Shown piece after piece: positions 1-6,462 of a stretch of 7,950 bases of DNA (its first letter is position 1; the number at the start of each line of letters is the position of its first letter). The notes under the pieces were generated by a model that saw only the letters and a program-made list of their open reading frames with translations, was not told where the DNA came from and ran no database searches. Made by a program: the position numbers and the translations under genes. The stretch is from Spirochaetales bacterium (GTDB lineage: Bacteria > Spirochaetota > Spirochaetia > Treponematales > Rectinemataceae). The stretch is from assembly GCA_015657395.1 (NCBI GenBank), contig JADLKI010000012.1, forward strand, positions 14,392-22,341, written 5' to 3'.

Positions 1-165
1 GAGTGGCAGAAGGAGACCTGCCGGCGTGTCTTTTCGTACTATGCGGACAACGTGGGCTTCGCGCACCACCTCAGGTTTTCGCTCATCAACGCGCCCACGC
101 TCGACGCCATGAGGGCCTCTCTCAACGAGTATTTCGGCGAAGTTCCTCAGGACAGGTATCGCTAG
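1..165 (+). CDS. C-terminal fragment of an unidentified protein (5' end outside window)
   Basis: An open frame runs from base 1 to a TAG at 163-165, giving the last 54 residues of a protein. It has the same C/G-rich third positions as the neighbouring genes, so it is very probably coding. The tail contains a stretch reading HHLRFSLINAPTLDAMRASL followed by a short acidic and basic end (residues 22-54 of the fragment). An R-F-S strand followed by a helix of this type resembles the C-terminus of class I/II pyridoxal-phosphate aminotransferases, but this is only a weak resemblance and I do not assign a function. It lies 36 bp upstream of the acyl-CoA synthetase promoter on the same strand. No hairpin plus T-run terminator is visible after the stop. 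Confidence 0.6.
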   Translation, partial: EWQKETCRRVFSYYADNVGFAHHLRFSLINAPTLDAMRASLNEYFGEVPQDRYR

Positions 166-201
166 GCGCGAAGCGTCCCTTTCCGCATCTCATTATTTAC
201 C

Positions 202-230
202 TTGACGATACACAATTTTACAATTATAGT
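202..230 (+). promoter_or_regulatory. sigma70-type promoter of the acyl-CoA synthetase gene
   Basis: TTGACG (202-207) and TATAGT (225-230) are separated by exactly 17 bp, and each matches five of six consensus bases. Transcription would begin near 237, giving a leader of about 30 nt. A G-rich ribosome-binding site, AGGGGG at 253-258, lies 8 nt before the ATG at 267. The element sits in an AT-rich pocket between GC-rich genes. Confidence 0.65.
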
Positions 231-266
231 AATAATGTCAAACCATACGCACAGGGGGCACAGACA

Positions 267-2216
267 ATGGCAGAGACTATCCCTCAAATGTATATCGAAA
301 TCGCTCAGAGACAGCCGGACGTCAACGCACAGCTTTCAAAGGATGCAGAGGGCAAATTCCAGCCGACAAGCTATGGCACACTTCTGAAGGAAGTGGGCAT
401 CTGCGCCCACGGGCTGCACAGTCTCGGCATCAGGCGGGGCGACAACGTCGGTTTCATCTCCGACAACAGGAAAGAATGGCTCATCGCCGACCTCGCCATG
501 CTCGGCCTCGGCGCCGCCGACGTGCCGCGCGGCTGCGACGCGACCGCTCAGGAAATCGCCTATATTCTGAGCTGGAGCGAATGCGCGACCGTCATTCTCG
601 AGAACGACCGCCAGCTGCAAAAAATCCTCGACATAAAGGCGGGCCGCCTTCCCTTCGGCTCCCAATCGCTCAAGGAAGCGCCCTATGCACATTTAAAGAC
701 CCTCATACTCTTCGAACCGCCATCTCCATCGGTGGTCGAACAGGCCACAGATGCAGGCCTCAGCATCCTGATTTTCTCCACCATCATGAGAGAGGGCCGC
801 TCCCTCTACGAAAAAGATCCTGAATTCTTTCGGAATGAGGCTGCAAAAGGCAGGCGCGACGATATCGCGACCATCATCTACACGTCCGGCACGACGGGAG
901 ACCCGAAAGGCGTCATGCTCAGCCACGGCAACTTCCTGCATCAGACCGAGTACCTGCCGAGCCTCATTGGAGTAAAAAGCGGCGATGTATTTCTCTCCGT
1001 GCTGCCCGTGTGGCACTCCTTCGAGCGTGTCACCCAGTACATCATACTGCAGGCGGGGGCCACGATTGCCTATTCCAAACCCGTCGGCCCGATTTTGCTT
1101 GCGGACATGCAGGCGGTGCAGCCGCAGTGGTTTACCTCCGTCCCCCGAATCTGGGAATCGATCAAAGACAGCGTATACAAAACAATCCGCCAGAGCGGAG
1201 GGGTCAAGAAAACGATGTTCTCGATGTTCGTCGGCATCGGGGAGGCGCAGGCATACTTCAGGAACATGCTGCTCGACCGGCTTCCGAAATTTTCTCCGCG
1301 CTCCCGGGTTGTCGACATCGCCGTGTCCATCATCCCCTTTGTGCTCCTGACCCCCTTACGCGCGCTGGGCGACGTCCTCGTGTTCAAAAAAATAAAGGAA
1401 AAACTCGGCAAGGGCTTTATTGCGGGCATCTCCGGAGGCGGGGCCCTGCCGCCCTCCGTGGACAAATTCTTCGATGCGCTCGGGATCCTCATTCTTGAAG
1501 GCTATGGCCTCACCGAAACGGCGCCGGTGCTCGGAGTCAGGCTGAAGACTCACCCGGTGACCGGCACGGTCGGGCCCATTCACCGCGGCACCGAAATCCG
1601 CATCGTCGATGAACGGGGCAAAGTCCTCCCCGCAGGGGAAAAAGGAGTCATCCAGGTCCGGGGTCCGCAGGTCATGCTCGGCTATTACAGACGCCCCGAC
1701 CTCACTGCCAAAATCCTCTCCGGGGACGGCTGGCTCGATACGGGCGACCTCGGCATGCTCACCATTCACGGCGAAATAAAGATCGTAGGACGGGCAAAAG
1801 ACACCATCGTGCTCCGCGGCGGCGAGAATATCGAGCCCGTCCCCATCGAACAGCGGCTGTGCGAGAGCCTCTACATTCAGCAGGCGGTCGTGCTCGGCCA
1901 GGATCAGAGATATCTGGCCGCCCTCATTGTGCCGCGCGAGGAAGCGCTCATTCAGTGGGCTGAAGAAAACGAAATCCCCTTCGTCGACTATGCGTCGCTT
2001 CTCGAGCAGCCGGTGGCGAAGGAGCTGATCGACAGCGAGATCAACGCGTGCGTGAGCATGAAAAATGGCTTCAAGCCATTCGAGAGGATATTCCGCTTTG
2101 CCCTGCTGCCGACGCCCTTTGAACCCGGCCGCGAGCTCTCGGCCAAGCAGGAACTGAAACGCCACGCCATCAATGAGCTGTATAGGAATCAGATACGATC
2201 GCTGTTCGCCGAATAG
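267..2216 (+). CDS. Long-chain-fatty-acid--CoA ligase (AMP-forming acyl-CoA synthetase)
   Basis: Protein of 649 aa in the ANL adenylating family. It is predicted to activate fatty acids with ATP to acyl-AMP and then transfer them to CoA, feeding phospholipid synthesis or fatty-acid use. The phosphate-binding motif YTSGTTGDPKG is at residues 205-215, EGYGLTET at 411-418, GWLDTGDLG at 488-496, and the hinge/C-domain motif from GRAKD through GGENIEP at 508-523. A hydrophobic segment at about 351-373 (nt 1317-1385) lies inside the N-terminal domain and may promote membrane contact; I associate this insert with spirochaetal members. Oddity: an ungapped fit of residues 623-649 to the ACSL-type C-terminus places Glu629, not Lys, at the usual catalytic-lysine position, with Lys627 two residues earlier. 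The ATG at 267 is chosen because it follows a good promoter and ribosome-binding site and matches the family's N-terminus. The same frame is open back to base 3, but that part overlaps the upstream gene. The 3' end faces the next gene with an 11-bp gap. Confidence 0.93.
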   Translation: MAETIPQMYIEIAQRQPDVNAQLSKDAEGKFQPTSYGTLLKEVGICAHGLHSLGIRRGDNVGFISDNRKEWLIADLAMLGLGAADVPRGCDATAQEIAYILSWSECATVILENDRQLQKILDIKAGRLPFGSQSLKEAPYAHLKTLILFEPPSPSVVEQATDAGLSILIFSTIMREGRSLYEKDPEFFRNEAAKGRRDDIATIIYTSGTTGDPKGVMLSHGNFLHQTEYLPSLIGVKSGDVFLSVLPVWHSFERVTQYIILQAGATIAYSKPVGPILLADMQAVQPQWFTSVPRIWESIKDSVYKTIRQSGGVKKTMFSMFVGIGEAQAYFRNMLLDRLPKFSPRSRVVDIAVSIIPFVLLTPLRALGDVLVFKKIKEKLGKGFIAGISGGGALPPSVDKFFDALGILILEGYGLTETAPVLGVRLKTHPVTGTVGPIHRGTEIRIVDERGKVLPAGEKGVIQVRGPQVMLGYYRRPDLTAKILSGDGWLDTGDLGMLTIHGEIKIVGRAKDTIVLRGGENIEPVPIEQRLCESLYIQQAVVLGQDQRYLAALIVPREEALIQWAEENEIPFVDYASLLEQPVAKELIDSEINACVSMKNGFKPFERIFRFALLPTPFEPGRELSAKQELKRHAINELYRNQIRSLFAE

Positions 2217-2227
2217 TCCGGGCCGAC

Positions 2228-3103
2228 TCAATTCACTTCGATGTCGCCCAGAACGCTCTTCACGTAGAGTCGGCGGGCGCCTTCGCCGGTGCGGAATGCG
2301 CAGCGCTGCGGCCCCATGCCCGCAGCGTTCACCGAATGAAGGGTATCGATGCGCCCGGAAAGCGTCTCGGCCCTGAATTCCACGCTGCTGTGCTCGAGCT
2401 GGACGGAAATGTCGCCTGAGTACGTCTGGATTTCTCCCCCACCGAAGAGGCCGAGCACCTCGAATTCTATATCGCCCTTGTTGGATATGAGCCTGATCCG
2501 TCCGCCGACATCGCGCACGCTCACTTTGCCCTGTTCGGAGACGGCCGCCACGTTCTTTTCGACTTGATCGATGAAGGCCGACCCGTTCTGTATCTCCACC
2601 TGGACCGAACCTGAAATTCTGCTGCACTTGAGTACGCCGTCGATGCTCCTCGCGGAACAGCCTTCGCTGCCCTCGATATTGATGGCCCCGCTCACGCTCG
2701 AAGCCTCGACGAATTTGGCGTCCCTGACGCCGATATTGCCATGTTCGGTGATGACGAGCACATTTGAAGGCATGTCGCGCACCTGAATCGAACCTCTTGA
2801 GGAGTGCACTTCGATGTCGGAGATCTGTGGCGGGATGAAGACACTGCATTTGCTGATCCGCACGAAATCATTCGCCATCACATCGAGAATGGCGATGCTC
2901 TCGGCGTGCCGAACCCTGCAGGACCATGCATCGATTTCGGCGGAAGCACCTTCCAGTTCAACGCAATAGCGAAGCTCCGCATCGTCTGACTTTGTAACGG
3001 TGATATCGCCCTCTGAAACACGGAGCACAATCCGCCGGACATTTTCTATGCTCTGGACATCCTCGACAAACCGAAAATCTATGTCAACACCCTCGGTGCG
3101 CAT
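2228..3103 (-). CDS. DUF4097-like putative beta-solenoid protein, cytosolic
   Basis: Protein of 291 aa of unknown function. It is built from repeated short beta-strand motifs of the form (S/G)-G-x-I/V-x-V spaced roughly 10-20 residues apart: EGDITVT (31-37), RGSIQVRD (103-110), HGNIGVRD (121-128), SGAINIEG (138-145), QGKVSVRD (191-198), KGDIEFEV (209-216), SGDISVQL (229-236), SGRIDTL (249-255) and a closing LGDIEVN (285-291). This is the pattern of the DUF4097 'putative adhesin' fold, a right-handed beta-helix. There is no signal peptide, lipobox or membrane segment, and six cysteines are scattered through it (47, 62, 86, 149, 160, 268), so a cytosolic location is inferred. The start ATG (3103-3101) lies 9 nt after GGAGG (complement of 3113-3117). 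An earlier out-of-frame ATG is only 2 nt from that site. Its usual partners in other bacteria (PspC-type or DUF1700 membrane proteins) are absent. It is convergent with the acyl-CoA synthetase gene and divergent from ileS. Confidence 0.78.
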   Translation of the reverse strand: MRTEGVDIDFRFVEDVQSIENVRRIVLRVSEGDITVTKSDDAELRYCVELEGASAEIDAWSCRVRHAESIAILDVMANDFVRISKCSVFIPPQISDIEVHSSRGSIQVRDMPSNVLVITEHGNIGVRDAKFVEASSVSGAINIEGSEGCSARSIDGVLKCSRISGSVQVEIQNGSAFIDQVEKNVAAVSEQGKVSVRDVGGRIRLISNKGDIEFEVLGLFGGGEIQTYSGDISVQLEHSSVEFRAETLSGRIDTLHSVNAAGMGPQRCAFRTGEGARRLYVKSVLGDIEVN

Positions 3104-3139
3104 CCAACATTGCCTCCACGTGCTGAATCCGATCCGTAC

Positions 3140-3160
3140 CTGCCCCAGGCCCTGGGGTAG
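3140..3160. repeat. 21-bp palindrome in the divergent control region
   Basis: CCCCAGG (3143-3149) and CCTGGGG (3151-3157) are perfect inverted copies around C3150. Pairing continues outward through G-T (3142/3158), T-A (3141/3159) and C-G (3140/3160). It lies between the DUF4097-like gene's predicted transcription start (near 3175) and its ribosome-binding site (3113-3117). It could therefore be a repressor operator or a 9-bp RNA hairpin with a three-base loop in that leader. It is not followed by a T-run on either strand, so it is not a typical intrinsic terminator. Confidence 0.6.
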
Positions 3161-3181
3161 AAAATTGATTATTTGTTAAAA

Positions 3182-3190
3182 ATTATACCA
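3182..3190 (-). promoter_or_regulatory. extended -10 promoter for the DUF4097-like gene
   Basis: On the minus strand this reads TGG-TATAAT: a perfect -10 hexamer (complement of 3182-3187) preceded by the TGn extended element. No good -35 is present at the right distance (TCGTCA, complement of 3205-3210, with 17-bp spacing), which is usual for extended -10 promoters. Transcription would start near 3175, giving a leader of about 70 nt that contains the 3140-3160 palindrome. Confidence 0.55.
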
Positions 3191-3240
3191 CAGCTTGTTA
3201 TCTTTGACGAGAACCTAAAGAGCAGCAGCTTCTCAACCTA

Positions 3241-3269
3241 TTGAAACCTTTTACAACATACAGCATTAT
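3241..3269 (+). promoter_or_regulatory. predicted promoter of ileS
   Basis: TTGAAA (3241-3246, five of six matches) and CATTAT (3264-3269, four of six) are spaced by 17 bp. Transcription would begin around 3276, leaving a leader of about 19 nt with the ribosome-binding site at 3283-3290. The -35 box coincides with an in-frame TTG that could be mistaken for the ileS start codon. Confidence 0.45.
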
Positions 3270-3282
3270 TCCTCAAACCATC

Positions 3283-3290
3283 GAGGAGGA
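3283..3290 (+). promoter_or_regulatory. ribosome-binding site fixing the ileS start
   Basis: GAGGAGGA is the strongest Shine-Dalgarno match in the region. Its GGAGG core (3285-3289) ends 5 nt before GTG at 3295. The in-frame TTG at 3241 has no such site upstream, so this decides the start in favour of 3295. Confidence 0.8.
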
Positions 3291-3294
3291 TATC

Positions 3295-6200
3295 GTGTAT
3301 AAACCCGTTGACCCCAAGGTCAACTTCCCTCAACAGGAAGAGTCGGTCGTTCAATTCTGGGAAGAGCGAAGGATATTTCAAAAATCCATTTCGCAGCGGG
3401 AAAGTGCGCCGGAATTCGTATTCTATGACGGCCCTCCCTTCGCGACCGGTCTGCCTCACTTTGGCCATTTTGTTCCGGGTACGATCAAGGATATTATCCC
3501 TCGATATAAAACCATGCGCGGCTATCGCGTCGAACGGCGCTTCGGCTGGGACTGTCACGGCCTTCCCGTCGAAACCCTCATCGAAAAGGAGCTTGGACTC
3601 AACTCGAAGACCGACATCGAGCGATTCGGCATCGCAGAATTCAATGAAGCCTGCCGCGTCTCGGTCCTCCGCTACGTCAAAGAGTGGCGCCAGATCGTCA
3701 CGCGCCTCGGGCGCTGGGTCGACTTTGACCACGACTACAAGACGATGGACCCCGATTACATGGAATCGATCTGGTGGGTCATCAAATCGCTCTGGGACAA
3801 GGGCCTCATCTACGAAGGTCACTATATCCTTCCGTACTGTCCGCGATGCTCGACGGTCTTGTCGAATCACGAGCTGTCATTGGGCGGCTACAAAGATGTC
3901 CACGACCCGGCAATCACGGTGCGGTTCAAAATAACTGGCGTTCCGGCAGCGAACAGGGACCCTGCCCTGGCCAACCTCGCAGACGGCTCGGCCTACTTCG
4001 TCGCCTGGACCACGACGCCGTGGACTCTGCCATCGAACCTCGCGCTTGCGCTCGGACCGGATATCGACTATGTCTGCGTCGTAGACGGCGACGAACGCTA
4101 TATCCTCGCCGAATCGAGATTGAGCGCCTACTATAAACACCCGGAATCGCTGCAGCTCGCCTGGAAGAAAAAGGGCAGCGAGCTCGCGGGCATCCGGTAT
4201 GAGCCGCTGTTCCCCTACTTCGCTTCCCTTTCGGAAAAGGGAGCCTTCGTCACGGTGCCCGGCGACCATGTCACGACCGAAGACGGCTCCGGCATTGTCC
4301 ACACCGCGCCGGGCTTCGGCGAAGACGACTACAATGTGCTGCGCGGCACGGGCATCCCCACAGTGTGCCCCATCGACGCCGAATGCAAATTCACCGACGA
4401 GGTGCCCGACTACAAAGGCATTTTCGTCAAAGACACCGACAAGGCAATCATGGAGCGCCTCAAGAAGGAAGGCAAACTCATCAAGCGCGAGCAGATCCTG
4501 CACGCGTATCCCCACTGCTGGCGCTGCGGCAGCCCCCTCATCTACAGGGCAATCTCGAGCTGGTTTGTAAAAATCGAACCTGTGAAAGGCTCCATGCTCA
4601 AAGCGAACAAGGGTATCTATTGGGTGCCCTCGCACATCCGCGACGGGCGCTTCGGCAAATGGCTCGAAAATGCGCGCGACTGGGCGATCAGCCGCAACCG
4701 CTACTGGGGCAATCCCCTCCCCGTCTGGAAATGCGATACCTGCGACAAGACCGTCTGCGTGGGGTCCCGCAAGGAGCTCGCCGATCTCGGCGGCAAAGTG
4801 CCGGAAGATCTCCACAAGCACTACATCGACAAGGTGACGTTCCCCTGCTCCTGCGGAGGCACGATGCGCCGCATCCCCGAAGTCCTCGACTGCTGGTTCG
4901 AGTCCGGCGCGATGCCCTATGCGCAGAACCACTATCCGTTCGAAGACAAAGAGAACTGCGAAAAGAGATTCCCCGCGGATTTCATCTGCGAGGGGCTCGA
5001 TCAGACTCGCGGCTGGTTCTACACCCTGACAGTCCTCGCCGCGGCGCTCTTCGACCGGACGGCCTTCAAGGCATGCGTCGTCAACGGCCTCGTCCTCGCC
5101 GAAGACGGCAAGAAAATGTCCAAGAGCCTGCGCAACTACACCGATCCCTCCGAAGTGATGGATAAGTTCGGCGCCGACGCCCTCAGGTTCTTCCTCATGA
5201 ATTCGGCCGTCACCAAGGCGGAAGACCTCTGTTTCTCGAACGAGGGCGTAAAGGAAGTGCTCAAAAGCGTCCTCATTCCGCTCTGGAACGCCTACAGCTT
5301 CTTCGTCACCTACGCCAACATCGATGGATTCGTCGCCGAGGGCTTCGACTGCAGCGGCGTCGAAAATCCGCTCGACAAGTGGATCCTGTCGGTGTGCGAG
5401 AAGCTGGTCGCCGATGTCACCGCGGGACTGGAAGTCTATGACATGCAGGCGGCCATCGGGCCGATGGTCGAATTTGTCGACAGTCTCAACAACTGGTATA
5501 TCCGCCGTTCGCGCCGCCGCTTCTGGAAATCGGAGAACGACGAGGACAAGAAAAACGCGTACCAGACCCTGTACCGCGTGCTGCGCCGCCTGACTCTCGT
5601 GATGGCCCCCGTCATCCCCTTCATCACGGAGACCATCTACCAGAACCTCAGACTCGAGCGCGAACCAGAATCGATCCACCTCGCCAACTGGCCTGTCGAA
5701 GAAGCGCAGTATCGAAACCTCGGGCTGGAACGGGACATGCGCATCGTCCGTCAGGCTGTTTCGATGGGGCGTGCGCTCCGAGTCGCCAACGACCTCAAAA
5801 TCCGTCAGCCGCTCGCCTCGGTGCAGCTCATAACCCGCCAGCCCGAAGAGCAGGAAGTGCTGACGCGCATGGAAGACATTCTCCGCGAAGAGCTCAATGT
5901 CAAATCCGTCGTCATCCACGAAAAGGAAGAAGACCTCGTGGAATACCACGCGAAGGCGAACTTCCGGGTGCTCGGCAAGGAGCTCGGCCCGGACATGAAG
6001 GAAGCCGCGGCGCACATCGCCGCCCTGGGCAGTGCGGAGATCGCGCGCATCCTGAACGGCGAAACAGTGCCTCTCGCTCTCCGCTCGGGCAGAACCATCG
6101 GCCTCGACGCGGAGCGCGTCGAAGTTGTCCGCGAAGAAAGGCAGGGGCTCAAGGTGCTCAACGAGGGCACCCTCACCGTGGCGCTCGATACGACCATCAC

Positions 6201-6462
6201 TGCGGACCTCCTCCATGAAGGGTATGTGCGCGACCTCATCCGCGGCATTCAGAATGCCCGCAAGGAAGCAGGCTTCGAGGTCACTGACCGGATCGTGCTG
6301 AGAGTATTTGGCGACGAGGACCTCCACACCGCACTCGACCGGTTCAGACAACTCGTCGCCGAGGAGACGCTCGCGGTGAAGATCGAGTGGTCCGGGCAGG
6401 CCACGGAGACCCCGGTGGAAGCCGGCGAGAAAACCTGGACCGTGAGCCTCACAAAGGCATAA
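3295..6462 (+). CDS. ileS: Isoleucyl-tRNA synthetase, eukaryote-like type 2
   Basis: Protein of 1055 aa that charges tRNA-Ile with isoleucine in the cytosol and hydrolyses mischarged valine. It is a class I synthetase: PHFGH (54-58) is the HIGH motif and KMSKS is at 607-611. The CP1 editing domain shows the threonine-rich TTTPWTLPSN (239-248) and the DGSGIVHTAPGFGEDDY region (330-346) carrying the conserved editing aspartate. Cysteine pairs C408/C411, C480/C483 and C518/C520 are likely zinc ligands. The anticodon-binding helical domain follows (about 690-830, with WYIRRSRRRFW at 734-744), then a long C-terminal domain. Length and motif style match the eukaryote/archaeal-like type found in spirochaetes, which is generally less sensitive to mupirocin than the common bacterial type. 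The HxGH order is canonical. Translation starts at GTG, chosen for its ribosome-binding site and because the family typically begins M-Y-K-x-V-D-P. No T-box leader is evident. The 3' end overlaps the converging lipoprotein gene by 14 bp. Confidence 0.97.
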   Translation: MYKPVDPKVNFPQQEESVVQFWEERRIFQKSISQRESAPEFVFYDGPPFATGLPHFGHFVPGTIKDIIPRYKTMRGYRVERRFGWDCHGLPVETLIEKELGLNSKTDIERFGIAEFNEACRVSVLRYVKEWRQIVTRLGRWVDFDHDYKTMDPDYMESIWWVIKSLWDKGLIYEGHYILPYCPRCSTVLSNHELSLGGYKDVHDPAITVRFKITGVPAANRDPALANLADGSAYFVAWTTTPWTLPSNLALALGPDIDYVCVVDGDERYILAESRLSAYYKHPESLQLAWKKKGSELAGIRYEPLFPYFASLSEKGAFVTVPGDHVTTEDGSGIVHTAPGFGEDDYNVLRGTGIPTVCPIDAECKFTDEVPDYKGIFVKDTDKAIMERLKKEGKLIKREQILHAYPHCWRCGSPLIYRAISSWFVKIEPVKGSMLKANKGIYWVPSHIRDGRFGKWLENARDWAISRNRYWGNPLPVWKCDTCDKTVCVGSRKELADLGGKVPEDLHKHYIDKVTFPCSCGGTMRRIPEVLDCWFESGAMPYAQNHYPFEDKENCEKRFPADFICEGLDQTRGWFYTLTVLAAALFDRTAFKACVVNGLVLAEDGKKMSKSLRNYTDPSEVMDKFGADALRFFLMNSAVTKAEDLCFSNEGVKEVLKSVLIPLWNAYSFFVTYANIDGFVAEGFDCSGVENPLDKWILSVCEKLVADVTAGLEVYDMQAAIGPMVEFVDSLNNWYIRRSRRRFWKSENDEDKKNAYQTLYRVLRRLTLVMAPVIPFITETIYQNLRLEREPESIHLANWPVEEAQYRNLGLERDMRIVRQAVSMGRALRVANDLKIRQPLASVQLITRQPEEQEVLTRMEDILREELNVKSVVIHEKEEDLVEYHAKANFRVLGKELGPDMKEAAAHIAALGSAEIARILNGETVPLALRSGRTIGLDAERVEVVREERQGLKVLNEGTLTVALDTTITADLLHEGYVRDLIRGIQNARKEAGFEVTDRIVLRVFGDEDLHTALDRFRQLVAEETLAVKIEWSGQATETPVEAGEKTWTVSLTKA

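Noticed and set aside
3..266. N-terminal extension of the acyl-CoA synthetase frame to base 3
   Set aside because: It overlaps the upstream gene in another frame, runs through the promoter at 202-230, and encodes nothing like the family's N-terminus.
2222..2274. 8-bp inverted repeat GCCGACTC / GAGTCGGC near the convergent gene ends, as a terminator
   Set aside because: The loop would be 37 nt, no T-run follows, and several repeats of this length and spacing are expected by chance in 8 kb.
1356..2849. 497-codon minus-strand frame crossing the acyl-CoA synthetase and part of the DUF4097-like gene
   Set aside because: It is again in reverse-complement register with the acyl-CoA synthetase codons, and out of frame with the better-supported minus-strand gene at 2228-3103. 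It has no promoter or ribosome-binding site.
3165..3189. TTGATT with TATACC as an alternative ileS promoter
   Set aside because: The spacer is only about 13 bp, too short for sigma70. The same AT stretch is better explained as the perfect -10 of the minus-strand gene.
3877..6351. 824-codon open frame antisense to ileS
   Set aside because: It is in exact register with ileS, so its codons are the reverse complements of ileS codons. It stays open because ileS uses almost no TTA, CTA or TCA codons, as expected in a GC-rich gene. The predicted protein has no recognisable domain.
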